A stretch of DNA of 64,000 bases, from NCBI RefSeq assembly GCF_030376615.1, contig NZ_JARRAB010000021.1, forward strand, positions 1 through 64,000, read 5' to 3'. The notes beneath the pieces are model-generated. The model worked only from the letters and a program-made list of their open reading frames with translations, did not search any database and had not been told where the DNA came from. This document shows positions 26,751-36,829 of this stretch, in pieces. A program made the translations under genes and the position numbers. Origin of the DNA: Pseudomonas sp. sp1636 (lineage in GTDB: Bacteria; Pseudomonadota; Gammaproteobacteria; Pseudomonadales; Pseudomonadaceae). Within the stretch, counting starts at the first letter, position 1. The number at the start of each line of letters is the position of its first letter.

Positions 26751-28109
26751 ATGAGCCGTATCCTGGGTTTCAAGTTGGGCGCCATCGCCTTGTTGATCCT
26801 GCTGTTGCTGATACCGCTGTCGATGATCGGCGGGCTGGTCAGTGAGCGGCAGTCTCAGCGCGAGGCGGTGCTGCAGGACATCGCCCGCAGTTCCAGCTAT
26901 CGCCAGCAGATCACCGGGCCGATTCTGGTGCTGCCCTACACCAAGGTCTGGCAGGAGTGGAAAACCCTGGCCAAGACCGGCGAGCGTTATCTGCAGGAGC
27001 AGCAGTCCCGCGGGCGGCTGTACTTTCTGCCCGAGCGTTTCGTGCTCAACGGCACGGTCGCCACCGAGGAGCGGACGCGGGGCATCTACAAGGCCTTGTT
27101 GTACCGCAGCGATAATCGGGTCAGCGGCGCCTTCAAGCTGCCGGCGCGTTTGGGCCTGGGCGATGAGCTGGGGCGGTACCGTTTCGATACGCCGTTCCTG
27201 GCGGTGGGCATCAGCGATATCCGCGGCATCGGCAATGACCTGCAACTGCGCCTCAACGGCATGACTCTGGGCTTTGCCCCGGGCAGCGGCGACCAGCGTT
27301 TCGGCGCCGGGGTGCATGCGCCCTTGCCGGCGCTGGATAGCCAGGGCGGACAACTGCTGGAGTTCGCCTTCGACCTCAAGCTGCAGGGCACCGAACAACT
27401 GAGCATCACCCCGGTGGGCCGCGACAGCCGGGTCGAGTTGAGTTCCGCCTGGGCGCATCCGAGCTTCGTCGGCGAATACCTGCCGAGTAGTCGTGAGGTG
27501 AGTGCGGCGGGCTTCAAGGCGCATTGGCAGACCAGCTTCTTCGCCACCAATCTGGAAGAGGCGCTGCACGATTGTGTGCGCAAGGACAGCTGCCAGGGGC
27601 TGGCGGCGCGCCACTTCGGGGTGAGCTTTGTCGACCCGGTGGATCAATACCTGAAGACCGAGCGGGCGATCAAGTATGCCCTGCTGTTTATCGGCCTGAC
27701 CTTCGCCGTGTTCTTTCTGTTCGAAGTGCTCAAGCGCATGCCGGTGCATCCGCTGCAGTACGCCCTGGTGGGGATGTCGCTGGCCTTGTTCTATCTGCTG
27801 TTGCTGTCCTTGTCCGAGCACCTGAGCTTCGTCCGGGCCTATGCCCTCTCGGCGCTGGCCTGTGTGTCCTTGATCGGCTTCTACATCAGCCATGTGCTGC
27901 ACAGCTGGCTGCGCGGCGGGCTCTTCGGGGTGTTGCTGGCGGCGCTCTATGGCCTGCTGTTCGCCCTGCTGAGCGCCGAGGACTATGCCTTGCTGATGGG
28001 CTCGCTGCTGGTCTTCGGGGTGCTGGCTTGCGTGATGGTGCTGACCCGCAAACTCGACTGGTACGGCGTCGGCAAAAACACCGGCAATAGCCCGGCCGCC
28101 GCCCTTTGA
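26751..28109 (+). CDS. creD: Inner-membrane protein CreD
   Basis: Protein of 452 aa of the CreD family, whose expression is the main output of CreBC. One N-terminal membrane segment (ALLILLLLIPLSMIGG), a large periplasmic domain of about 285 residues with RQQITGPILVLPYTKVW and SAWAHPSFVGEYLPSSR, then five or six membrane segments from about residue 305 (YALLFIGLTFAVFFLFEVL) to the end. FVDPVDQYLKTERAIKYALLF is the conserved junction of the family. CreD is linked to envelope integrity and beta-lactam response in Pseudomonas and Stenotrophomonas. The iteron array at 26663 is the probable CreB target. Confidence 0.93.
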   Translation: MSRILGFKLGAIALLILLLLIPLSMIGGLVSERQSQREAVLQDIARSSSYRQQITGPILVLPYTKVWQEWKTLAKTGERYLQEQQSRGRLYFLPERFVLNGTVATEERTRGIYKALLYRSDNRVSGAFKLPARLGLGDELGRYRFDTPFLAVGISDIRGIGNDLQLRLNGMTLGFAPGSGDQRFGAGVHAPLPALDSQGGQLLEFAFDLKLQGTEQLSITPVGRDSRVELSSAWAHPSFVGEYLPSSREVSAAGFKAHWQTSFFATNLEEALHDCVRKDSCQGLAARHFGVSFVDPVDQYLKTERAIKYALLFIGLTFAVFFLFEVLKRMPVHPLQYALVGMSLALFYLLLLSLSEHLSFVRAYALSALACVSLIGFYISHVLHSWLRGGLFGVLLAALYGLLFALLSAEDYALLMGSLLVFGVLACVMVLTRKLDWYGVGKNTGNSPAAAL

Positions 28110-28150
28110 CTGAAGCGGGCGCGGCCTTGGCTGCGCCCCGGGAGCAAGTG

Positions 28151-28456
28151 ATGATGCGTGTACTGCTGCGTTTTTCTGCCTGCCTGGCCCTGGGGCTGGT
28201 CGTGGTCGTGCTGATCCTGGTCGGGCTGATCTTCAGTGGCCAGTTCGGGCTGATCGGCGGCCTGCTGTGTACCGGCAAGCCCTTGGCACAACTGGGCCTG
28301 GCGCTGTTGCCCGAGCCCTTCTGGGTCGCCCTGACCGGCGTGGCGGATGCCCGCCACAGCAGCTCGGTGCAGTCGTTCCTACAGCTCTGCGTCGCGTTGG
28401 GGCAAGGCGCCGGGTTGCTGGCGCTGGGGTTCTTGCGCCTGTGGTACTGGCGATGA
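28151..28456 (+). CDS. Small membrane protein downstream of creD
   Basis: Protein of 101 aa, not recognised. Residues 10-34 form a strong membrane segment (LALGLVVVVLILVGLIF) and a second lies near the C terminus (LCVALGQGAGLLALGFL). A middle amphipathic part follows GLLCTGKPLAQLGLALLPE. GGAG lies at good distance from the first of two ATGs at 28151. It begins 41 bases after creD on the same strand, so it may be co-expressed and CreB-controlled. Confidence 0.65.
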   Translation: MMRVLLRFSACLALGLVVVVLILVGLIFSGQFGLIGGLLCTGKPLAQLGLALLPEPFWVALTGVADARHSSSVQSFLQLCVALGQGAGLLALGFLRLWYWR

Positions 28457-28585
28457 GCGGGCATGTCGGCCTGCGCGAGGACGCGCTCGCGGGCGCGCGT
28501 TTGGCCGCGCGCATTCGACTGTTGTTTGCTTGTCCGGGCCGTCACCCGGTGCCTGGGAATAAGCTTGAGGCGCCGCCGGCTGCCC

Positions 28586-29215
28586 TCAGGCCAGCGGCAC
28601 TGTGGCCTGCATCGACGGTCGCTGGCTGACGTCTGCATACCAGTCGGCCAGTTGCGGGAAGCGTTCGCGCCAGCCCAGTTGCGGCTGGCGTAAGTCCAGG
28701 TAGCCGAGGGCGCAGGCGACGCCGATCGCGGCGATATCGAAGTGGCAGGCCAGCTCGGCAATGGCCTCGTTCTCGAACTGCTGCAGGGCGCGCTCGATCT
28801 TCGCCTGCTGCCCTTGCTGCCACTGTTCCCAGCGCTTTTCCGGCGGGCGCAGAAAGGTTTCGTAGCGAACCAGCACGGCGGCGTCGAGAATCGCGTCGGC
28901 CAGGGCGGCCAGGGTCAGGCGCCGCCAGCGCGACGAGCCCTGCAGCGGGATCAGCGGCTCGCCGACATGTTGCTGGTCGAGGTAGTCGAGGATCACCCGG
29001 CTGTCGTGCAGCACGTTGCCGTCGGCCAGGCGCAATGCGGGAATCTTGCCCGCCGGGTTGTGCCGATTGAGTTCGGCGTCGGCCGTGGTCGGGGTGGCCT
29101 GAACCGGTTGCAGGGCCACGCGGTCGAGCTGGCCGGTCTCGTGCAGCAGCACCATGACCTTGCGCACGAAGGGCGAGCTGGGTGAGTAGAACAGGGTCAT
29201 GCCGGGGCTGGACAT
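28586..29215 (-). CDS. Glutathione S-transferase family protein
   Basis: Cytosolic protein of 209 aa. The N-terminal thioredoxin-like domain begins TLFYSPSSPFVRKVMVLLHE, with the catalytic Ser in SPSSP, and holds the cis-Pro region NPAGKIPALRLADG and the glutathione-binding DSRVILDYLD. The C-terminal helical domain (about 90-205) has IGVACALGYLDLR. AAGGAG before 29215 supports this start over an internal ATG. The gene is transcribed away from the symporter operon. Substrate unknown. Confidence 0.88.
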   Translation of the reverse strand: MSSPGMTLFYSPSSPFVRKVMVLLHETGQLDRVALQPVQATPTTADAELNRHNPAGKIPALRLADGNVLHDSRVILDYLDQQHVGEPLIPLQGSSRWRRLTLAALADAILDAAVLVRYETFLRPPEKRWEQWQQGQQAKIERALQQFENEAIAELACHFDIAAIGVACALGYLDLRQPQLGWRERFPQLADWYADVSQRPSMQATVPLA

Positions 29216-29560
29216 AGGGTCTCCTTAACAGGCGGTTGCAAGAGCAGTGCGTTCGCTGCGCGCGGGCATCCCGCCTGATCCGGCCTGCTGATGTGTTGGG
29301 CGGCGTTCCTTATCGGCAACCTGCGGTTCGGTTGAATTGGCGCAGATCCCGCGTTGTATCCGGTGCATGTTCATTCGACCTTGGTAGGGGCGGCGGTTCC
29401 CGGCGGCCCGGGTTGGGTGGCCGAACGTCGCGCAAATGGGCGCTATGCGGCTTGCAGCCCGCCGTCGGGCGCGGGCACTCGACCAAAGTCGCGCTAGCGG
29501 TCGCCACTGGGACTGCTATGTTGAAACGGTCAAAACAACAAAAACCGAGGAGTCCCTCAT
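29216..29560. other. Divergent intergenic region GST / symporter operon
   Basis: Region of 345 bases. No gene is supported. It must hold promoters for both flanking transcripts; no convincing sigma-54 site or operator was seen. GAGGAG at 29548-29553 is the ribosome site of the DUF4212 gene. Confidence 0.5.
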
Positions 29561-29827
29561 ATGTCCGTATCCAAGCAAGAGGCCGCCAAGGCCTACTGGA
29601 AAGATAACCTGCGGCTGATGTTAATGCTGTTGGCCATCTGGTTCACAGTGTCATTCGGCGCAGGGATTCTGTTTGTCGAACAGCTCAACCATATTCAGTT
29701 CTTCGGCTTCCCTCTGGGCTTCTGGTTTGCCCAGCAGGGGTCAATCTATGTGTTTGTCCTAATGATCTTCTTCTACGTCTGGAAGATGAATCAGTACGAC
29801 CGCAAACACGACGTCCACGAAGAATAA
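29561..29827 (+). CDS. Symporter small subunit, DUF4212 family
   Basis: Membrane protein of 88 aa with two transmembrane segments (LMLMLLAIWFTVSFGAGILF and SIYVFVLMIFFYVWKM). The sequence FGFPLGFWFAQQGSIYVFV and the tail YDRKHDVHE are hallmarks of the small subunit that always precedes VC_2705-type sodium:solute symporters. The large subunit gene follows after 10 bases. A strong GAGGAG ribosome site lies upstream. Sometimes such proteins are labelled DUF485/YjcH by analogy with the acetate system. Confidence 0.88.
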   Translation: MSVSKQEAAKAYWKDNLRLMLMLLAIWFTVSFGAGILFVEQLNHIQFFGFPLGFWFAQQGSIYVFVLMIFFYVWKMNQYDRKHDVHEE

Positions 29828-29837
29828 GGCGCCGAGC

Positions 29838-31604
<1,767 letters not shown>

Positions 31605-31620
31605 GTGCTAAAGCGCTAAA

Positions 31621-31648
31621 CAAAACGCCCCGGTAACGGGGCGTTTTG
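31621..31648 (+). terminator. Rho-independent terminator of the symporter operon
   Basis: Perfect 12-bp stem CAAAACGCCCCG (31621-31632) and CGGGGCGTTTTG (31637-31648) with a GTAA tetraloop, 16 bases after the stop codon. Confidence 0.9.
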
Positions 31649-32045
31649 CTGTGTGCAGGATTCCGGCTTTTTTATCGGCGATGGGCCCGGGCGTGAGGGG
31701 CTAGCCGTAAGCGGCTGCAGCCGCGGCATTCGCGGGTAAATCCGCGCCTGCCAAAGCACTACCGTTCATGCAAGCCGTAAGCGGGACTTGGCCTTTTTAT
31801 AGGCTCTGTACCCGTTAGGTGTTGTATCACCAGGCGCGAACTGCCTGCGATCCGTAGGAGGCCCGACCTCGGGGCGAGCTTTGGCTATACCGCGAAACGA
31901 TGGGCAGGCAGCCCTGCGGGCTGCATTCGCCGCGGGGCGCGTGACCCACATGGATGTGGGAAATGCCGCTAGCCTGTCAGGAACAGGCGCGGCCCTCCGA
32001 CAAGAGATCGCGCATGCAACACATAATTGGGACATAGCCTTTTTA

Positions 32046-32087
32046 TAGATGCAGATCAAGGCCGGCCGCCGGCGGCGTGCTTAGAAT
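32046..32087 (+). promoter_or_regulatory. Candidate ANR/FNR box and promoter of trhP
   Basis: TAGAT-GCAG-ATCAA at 32046-32059 matches the ANR/FNR consensus TTGAT-N4-ATCAA with one mismatch. A -10-like TAGAAT lies at 32082-32087, predicting a start near 32094, so the box would be centred at about -41.5, the class II activator position. Confidence 0.5.
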
Positions 32088-32121
32088 CGCGCCCCCTCCT
32101 GGATTTTCGAGCCTGCGGCAT

Positions 32122-33438
32122 ATGCCTTCTGCACCCCGTCATACCGAACTGCTGTCTCCGGCCGGTACCCTGAAGAACATGCGCTATGCCTTCGCCTACG
32201 GGGCCGATGCGGTGTATGCCGGGCAACCGCGTTATAGCCTGCGGGTGCGCAACAACGAGTTCGATCACGCCAACCTGGCGCTCGGCATTGCCGAGGCCCA
32301 TGCCCAGGGCAAGCAATTCTACGTGGTGGTCAACATCGCGCCGCACAACGCCAAGCTGAAGACCTTTCTCCGGGATCTGCTGCCGGTGGTGTCGATGGGC
32401 CCGGATGCGCTGATCATGTCCGACCCCGGCCTGATCATGCTGGTGCGCGAGCATTACCCACAGATGTCGATTCACCTGTCGGTGCAGGCCAACGCGGTGA
32501 ACTGGGCCAGCGTCAAGTTCTGGCAACGGCAGGGCTTGAGCCGGGTGATCCTGTCGCGCGAGTTGTCGCTGGAAGAGATCGCCGAGATCCACGCCGAGGT
32601 GCCGGGCATGGAGCTGGAGGTGTTCGTCCACGGCGCGCTGTGCATGGCCTATTCCGGGCGCTGCCTGCTGTCCGGCTATATCAACAAGCGCGACCCCAAT
32701 CAGGGCAGTTGCACCAATGCCTGCCGCTGGCAGTACAAGGCCGAGCCGGCGCAGGAGAACGAACTGGGCGATATCGTGCGTATCGTCGAGCCGACCCTGG
32801 GCGCCGGCGCGCCGACCGAGCAGGTGTTCCTGCTGGAGGACGGCAGCCGTCCCGGCGAGCAGATGGCCGCCTACGAGGACGAGCACGGCACCTACATCAT
32901 GAATTCCAAGGATCTGCGCGCGGTGCAGCACGTCGAGCGTCTGGTGCAGATGGGCGTGCACTCGCTGAAGATCGAGGGCCGGACCAAATCCCATTACTAC
33001 GTGGCGCGCACCGCCCAGGTGTACCGCAAGGCCATCGACGATGCGCTGGCCGGTCGGCCGTTCGACCAGTCGTTGCTCGGCACCCTGGAGTCCCTGGCCC
33101 ATCGCGGCTACACCGAGGGCTTTCTGCGGCGCCATGTGCACGACGAATACCAGAACTACCAACGCGGCAGCTCGGTCTCCGAGCAGCAGCAGTTCGTCGG
33201 CGAGTTGACCGGCGAGCGGCGTGGCGAGCTGGCCGAGGTGCGGGTGAAGAACCGCTTCGCCCTGGCCGATGGCCTGGAACTGATGACGCCCCAGGGCAAC
33301 CTGCGCTTCAATCTCGATAGCCTGGAGAATCGCCAGGGGCAGGCGATCAGCGTCGCCCCGGGCGATGGCCATGTGGTCTACCTGCCGGTGCCGGCCGGGG
33401 TGTCGCTGGAATACGGACTGTTGATGCGCGATCTGTAG
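32122..33438 (+). CDS. trhP: Peptidase U32-family tRNA hydroxylation protein TrhP (YegQ)
   Basis: Protein of 438 aa closely resembling E. coli YegQ/TrhP, which with prephenate-derived chemistry forms 5-hydroxyuridine at tRNA wobble position 34. The N terminus ELLSPAGTLKNMRYAFAYGA and the stretch FVHGALCMAYSGRCLLSGY with CTNACRW supply the four conserved cysteines of U32 proteins, likely an iron-sulfur site. KIEGRTKSHYYVARTAQVYR and the C-terminal FVGELTGERRGELAEV follow. The ATG at 32122 places the protein start close to the E. coli one; the frame is open 45 bases further up. Confidence 0.92.
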   Translation: MPSAPRHTELLSPAGTLKNMRYAFAYGADAVYAGQPRYSLRVRNNEFDHANLALGIAEAHAQGKQFYVVVNIAPHNAKLKTFLRDLLPVVSMGPDALIMSDPGLIMLVREHYPQMSIHLSVQANAVNWASVKFWQRQGLSRVILSRELSLEEIAEIHAEVPGMELEVFVHGALCMAYSGRCLLSGYINKRDPNQGSCTNACRWQYKAEPAQENELGDIVRIVEPTLGAGAPTEQVFLLEDGSRPGEQMAAYEDEHGTYIMNSKDLRAVQHVERLVQMGVHSLKIEGRTKSHYYVARTAQVYRKAIDDALAGRPFDQSLLGTLESLAHRGYTEGFLRRHVHDEYQNYQRGSSVSEQQQFVGELTGERRGELAEVRVKNRFALADGLELMTPQGNLRFNLDSLENRQGQAISVAPGDGHVVYLPVPAGVSLEYGLLMRDL

Positions 33439-33453
33439 GCTGGATGCGTCCAT

Positions 33454-33537
33454 GGTGGATGAAATGGGCGTCATCCACCCAGACGATCAAGCCGTGGCCC
33501 GGATTGCGCCGCGTTTCGCGGCTTATCCGGGCTACGG
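33454..33537. repeat. Pair of REP hairpins after trhP
   Basis: First hairpin GGTGGATGA/TCATCCACC at 33454-33479, like the one between ompR and envZ. Second palindrome of the GTAGCCCGGAT family, arms at 33492-33504 and 33525-33537. They lie between the convergent trhP and exonuclease genes. Confidence 0.8.
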
Positions 33538-33594
33538 GGCTGTTGTCGTGTCGCGGTGCGCCATGCGCCCCAATAACTGTGCGCCGGCCAGGCC

Positions 33595-34302
33595 TTACAG
33601 CGAATGCGCGCGCTGGCGTCGGCGCCAGCTGGCCAGGCGCTGATCCAGCGCCGGCAGGCTGTCGAGCTGTTGCTGGCGCGCCTTGCTGAACAGGATCAGG
33701 GCCAGCTCGGCGGTGGCCAGGGCGTCGGCGCTGGCATGATGGCGTTGCTGCACCTGCAGGCCGAAATAGCGGATCCAGTCGTCCAGGCCGCCGCGCGGGA
33801 TTTTCGCCTGCGGACAGAGCAGCGGCGCCAGTTCGGCGACATCGAAGAAGCGGTGGCGCAGGTGATGGCCCAGGCTCTGCTTGAGGGCGCGGCCGAGCAT
33901 GCGCTGGTCGAAGCCGGCATGGAAGGCCAGTAGCGGGCTGTCGCCGAGGAATTCCATAAAGTCCAGCAGCGCTTCGGCCGGCTCCACGCCGTTGGCGATC
34001 TCGCTGGGTGCGATGCCATGGATCAGCACGCTGGCGCTGACCTTGTGGTCGAGGCGTTGCAAGGTGCATTCGAACTGCTGGCCAAGGTCGATGGCGCCCT
34101 GTTCGATCACCACCGCGCCAATCGACAGCAATTGATCGCGTTTCATGTCGAAGCCGCTGGTTTCCAGATCGAGCACCACCAGGCGCTGTTCGCCCAGCGG
34201 GGTGCTGTCGAGGGCGGCAGGCCCGGCCAGGCGAATGCGTCGATCCAGTTGCGACTCGAGCAGGGCGGGGCCGCGGCCAGTGAACCAGGTGAATTGACTC
34301 AT
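33595..34302 (-). CDS. DnaQ-like 3'-5' exonuclease
   Basis: DEDDh exonuclease of 235 aa. Exo I is VVLDLETSGFD, Exo II SPLLAFHAGFDQRMLGRAL, and Exo III HHASADALATAELAL (HxAxxD). The first 40 residues form an N-terminal extension before the catalytic core. It resembles the polymerase III epsilon-type proteins found beside DUF294 genes. The start codon overlaps the stop of the DUF294 gene in ATGA, so the pair is coupled. It may act in nucleic acid repair or signalling-nucleotide turnover; the role is not established. Confidence 0.88.
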   Translation of the reverse strand: MSQFTWFTGRGPALLESQLDRRIRLAGPAALDSTPLGEQRLVVLDLETSGFDMKRDQLLSIGAVVIEQGAIDLGQQFECTLQRLDHKVSASVLIHGIAPSEIANGVEPAEALLDFMEFLGDSPLLAFHAGFDQRMLGRALKQSLGHHLRHRFFDVAELAPLLCPQAKIPRGGLDDWIRYFGLQVQQRHHASADALATAELALILFSKARQQQLDSLPALDQRLASWRRRQRAHSL

Positions 34303-36230
34303 AGCTGGTACCTCAGGGCCAGGCTGCTTTGCAGGCGCTGGGCCTGACGGAAGGCTTCGCGCAGGATGCGCCGATCCAGCTGGTTGAGGCGGTCGGGATC
34401 GATGCGGTTGGAGTAGGGCCGATCCTGCTGGGCTTGCAGTTGATGTTGCTGCATGCGCGTCTGCTGGATGAAGTGGTAGGCCTCTTCATAGGCCGCGCCG
34501 TCGAGCGGCTCGATCACGCCCTTGGCGATCAGCTCGCGCAATCGTTCCAGGGTGTTGCAGGCTTCGATGTCGTGGGCCAGGGCGAGCAGGCGGGCGCCAT
34601 CGACAAAGGGGGTCAGACCCTGCACCTTGAGGTCGAGGGTGTCTTTTTCGGCGCCCTTGCGGGCCACCACGAAGTCGCGAAAACGCCCCACCGGCGGGCG
34701 CTGGCGCAGGGCATTTTCGGCCATCATGCGTTGGAACAGGCTGTTGCCGGCGACCTGTTTGAGCAGGTTCTGGCGCAGCAGGTCACAGCCGTAGGGATCG
34801 CCCCAGACCACCCGCAGGTCGAAGTAGATGCTCGATTTGAGCAGGTTCTCCGGGGTCGCTTCATCGATAAAGCTGGTGAAGCGTCGCGTCCACTCGTGGC
34901 GCGACAGGCACAGCTCCGGGTTGCCGGCCATGATATTGCCCTTGCACAGGGTGAAACCGCACTGGGCCAGGCGCTGGTTGATCTCGACGGCCAGCGGCAG
35001 CAGGCGGCGGCGCATGTCGGCGGCGCTCGCCGCGTCGCTGGCCTCGAACAGGATGCCGTTGTCCTGGTCGGTGTGCAGGGTCTGTTCGCGGCGGCCCTCG
35101 CTGCCGAAGCACAGCCAGGTGAAGGGCACCCCGGGGTTGCCGAGGTCTTCCAGGGTCAGTTCGATCACCCGGCACACGGTGTGGTCGTTGAACAGGGTGA
35201 TGATGTGGGTGATCTGGGTCGAGCTGGCGCCGTGGGCGAGCATGCGCTCAACCAGTTGCTGGATGTCGCTGCGCAGCGCGGCCAGGGTCTCGACCGAGCC
35301 GGCATGGCGGATGGTGCGCGCCAGATGCACCAGGTCGACCCGCTGCAGGCTGAACAGGTCGCGCTCGGAGACCACGCCGCACAGGCGCTCGTGCTCGACC
35401 AGGCAGATGTGGGCGATATGCCGCTCGGTCATGGCGATCGCCGCCTCGAAGGCGCTGGCGTCGGGCGGCAGGTAGAAGGGCTCGAGCGTCATCAGGCTGG
35501 CGATCGGCTGCTCCAGCGAGCTGCCGTCGGCGATCACCCGGCGCAGGTCGCGCAGGGTGAAGATGCCCAGGGGTTTGAGCGCCGCATCGACGATGACGAT
35601 GCAGCCGACGTGCTGCTCGTGCATCAGTTGCACGGCCGTGCGCAGCGGCGTGGCGGGCGGACAGCTGATCGGCTGGCGCATGGCCAGTTCACCCAGGCGG
35701 CTGTCCAGCGAATACTGCGCGCCCAGGCTTTCCACCGCGCGCATCTGTACCTGCTGGTTGACCTGATCGAGCAGGCTGCTGACCCCGCGCAGGGCGAAGT
35801 CGCGAAACGGGTTGGACAGCGCGAACAGCTTGACGAAGGCCGGCTTGCTCAGCAGCAGACAGAAGGTGTCTTCGGCGGCCAGGTGTTCGGTGCGGGTGGC
35901 GCGCTCGCCGATCAGCGCCGCCAGCGGGAAGCATTCGCCGCTGGCGATCTCGAAGGTGGTCTCGCTGCCGCGCTTGGCCGAGTGCGGACGCTCGCCATGC
36001 ACATGGCCCTGCTTGACGATGTAGAAGTATTCGACCGGCCCGTCGCTGGGCTTGATGATGGTCTCGCCGGCGCTGTAGAAGCGCAGCTGGCAGTTTTCCA
36101 CCAGGTAGGCCAGGTGGGCCATGTCCATCTGGTTGAACGGGGGGTATTTGTGCAGGAACTCCACGGTGCCGTGAATGTTCTGCAACACCGCTGTCTTGCC
36201 CGCCTGGGTGTAAGCGTCCGATTTGCTCAT
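34299..36230 (-). CDS. DUF294 nucleotidyltransferase with cNMP-binding and CBS domains
   Basis: Protein of 643 aa. A cyclic-nucleotide-binding domain (about 15-135, with YFYIVKQGHVHGE) is followed by a CBS pair (about 175-295, with VGCIVIVDAALKPLGIFTLRD and ERLCGVVSERDLFSLQRVD, quoted in part). The DUF294 nucleotidyltransferase core starts with CFGSEGRREQTLHTDQDN, a GSxGRxE-type site like GlnD and MJ-type transferases. A DUF294 C-terminal helical domain completes it. Such proteins are thought to sense ligands and modify an unknown partner. Four-base overlap with the exonuclease gene. Confidence 0.88.
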   Translation of the reverse strand: MSKSDAYTQAGKTAVLQNIHGTVEFLHKYPPFNQMDMAHLAYLVENCQLRFYSAGETIIKPSDGPVEYFYIVKQGHVHGERPHSAKRGSETTFEIASGECFPLAALIGERATRTEHLAAEDTFCLLLSKPAFVKLFALSNPFRDFALRGVSSLLDQVNQQVQMRAVESLGAQYSLDSRLGELAMRQPISCPPATPLRTAVQLMHEQHVGCIVIVDAALKPLGIFTLRDLRRVIADGSSLEQPIASLMTLEPFYLPPDASAFEAAIAMTERHIAHICLVEHERLCGVVSERDLFSLQRVDLVHLARTIRHAGSVETLAALRSDIQQLVERMLAHGASSTQITHIITLFNDHTVCRVIELTLEDLGNPGVPFTWLCFGSEGRREQTLHTDQDNGILFEASDAASAADMRRRLLPLAVEINQRLAQCGFTLCKGNIMAGNPELCLSRHEWTRRFTSFIDEATPENLLKSSIYFDLRVVWGDPYGCDLLRQNLLKQVAGNSLFQRMMAENALRQRPPVGRFRDFVVARKGAEKDTLDLKVQGLTPFVDGARLLALAHDIEACNTLERLRELIAKGVIEPLDGAAYEEAYHFIQQTRMQQHQLQAQQDRPYSNRIDPDRLNQLDRRILREAFRQAQRLQSSLALRYQL

Positions 36231-36358
36231 GCCGCGCGGCCTCGAAGCAAGGGTGAGTGGCTATGGTCGGCCGCAACGGCCAGGGTGCCCATTGGACGTA
36301 AGTCTAGTCGGGCCTGACCGTTTGCCTGCTCGGCGGCGTTGCCTGGGTGTTGTTGGGC

Positions 36359-36829
36359 TTACTCCAGGCCCAGCAGCTGCAAGGCGCGTTGCGCCTCGAT
36401 CACCCCGGACAGCGCGTGGCGGCCGCCTTGGCCATCGAACAGCAGGGTGCGCGGCAACTCGCCGCGCCAGCTCGGGTCGATGGCGAACGCCAGGGCTTCG
36501 GGCGCCTCGCTGCCGTAGGCGAAATGCCGCCCGGGCACGGCCAGTTTTTCCAGCAGCTCGGCATGGCCGCTGGCGACCGGTTCGCTGGCCAGGGTGATCA
36601 GTTGGATGCCCGGGTGCTGGCGCAGCAATTCGCCGAACTGGGCGAGGTTTTTCTTGCAGTAGGCGCATTCCAGCGACCACAGCGCCAGCAGGGTGGGCTG
36701 CCGGTATTGGCCGGGGTCGACGAGCAGGCGCGCCTGTTCTTTGTTCAGCGGTTCGATTGACGGCTGGGCGCAGGCCAGGCCGGCGAGCAGGCAGAGGCTG
36801 TACAGGCAGCGGGAGACGAAGCGGGTCAT
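36359..36829 (-). CDS. Secreted thioredoxin-like protein (TlpA family)
   Basis: Protein of 156 aa with a signal peptide (LYSLCLLAGLACAQ) and a thioredoxin fold. The redox motif is ECAYC (CxxC) at about residue 53-58 after TLLALWSLE, and PRTLLFDGQGG carries the cis-Pro. It lies last in a three-gene minus-strand cluster with the propeller protein and TonB receptor, overlapping the propeller gene by four bases. A role in reducing disulfides or a metal ligand in the periplasm, perhaps in the Cys-rich propeller protein, is inference. Confidence 0.82.
   Translation of the reverse strand: MTRFVSRCLYSLCLLAGLACAQPSIEPLNKEQARLLVDPGQYRQPTLLALWSLECAYCKKNLAQFGELLRQHPGIQLITLASEPVASGHAELLEKLAVPGRHFAYGSEAPEALAFAIDPSWRGELPRTLLFDGQGGRHALSGVIEAQRALQLLGLE

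Larger units (their letters stand above)
31605..32121. other. Intergenic region with repeats, symporter / trhP
   Basis: Region of 517 bases. After the terminator it contains repeat-like GC-rich sequence, including the 26-base block at 31916-31941 shared with 20971-20996, and two similar strings ending GCCTTTTTATAG (near 31790 and 32037). The last 80 bases hold the candidate ANR site and promoter of trhP. No gene is supported. Confidence 0.5.
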
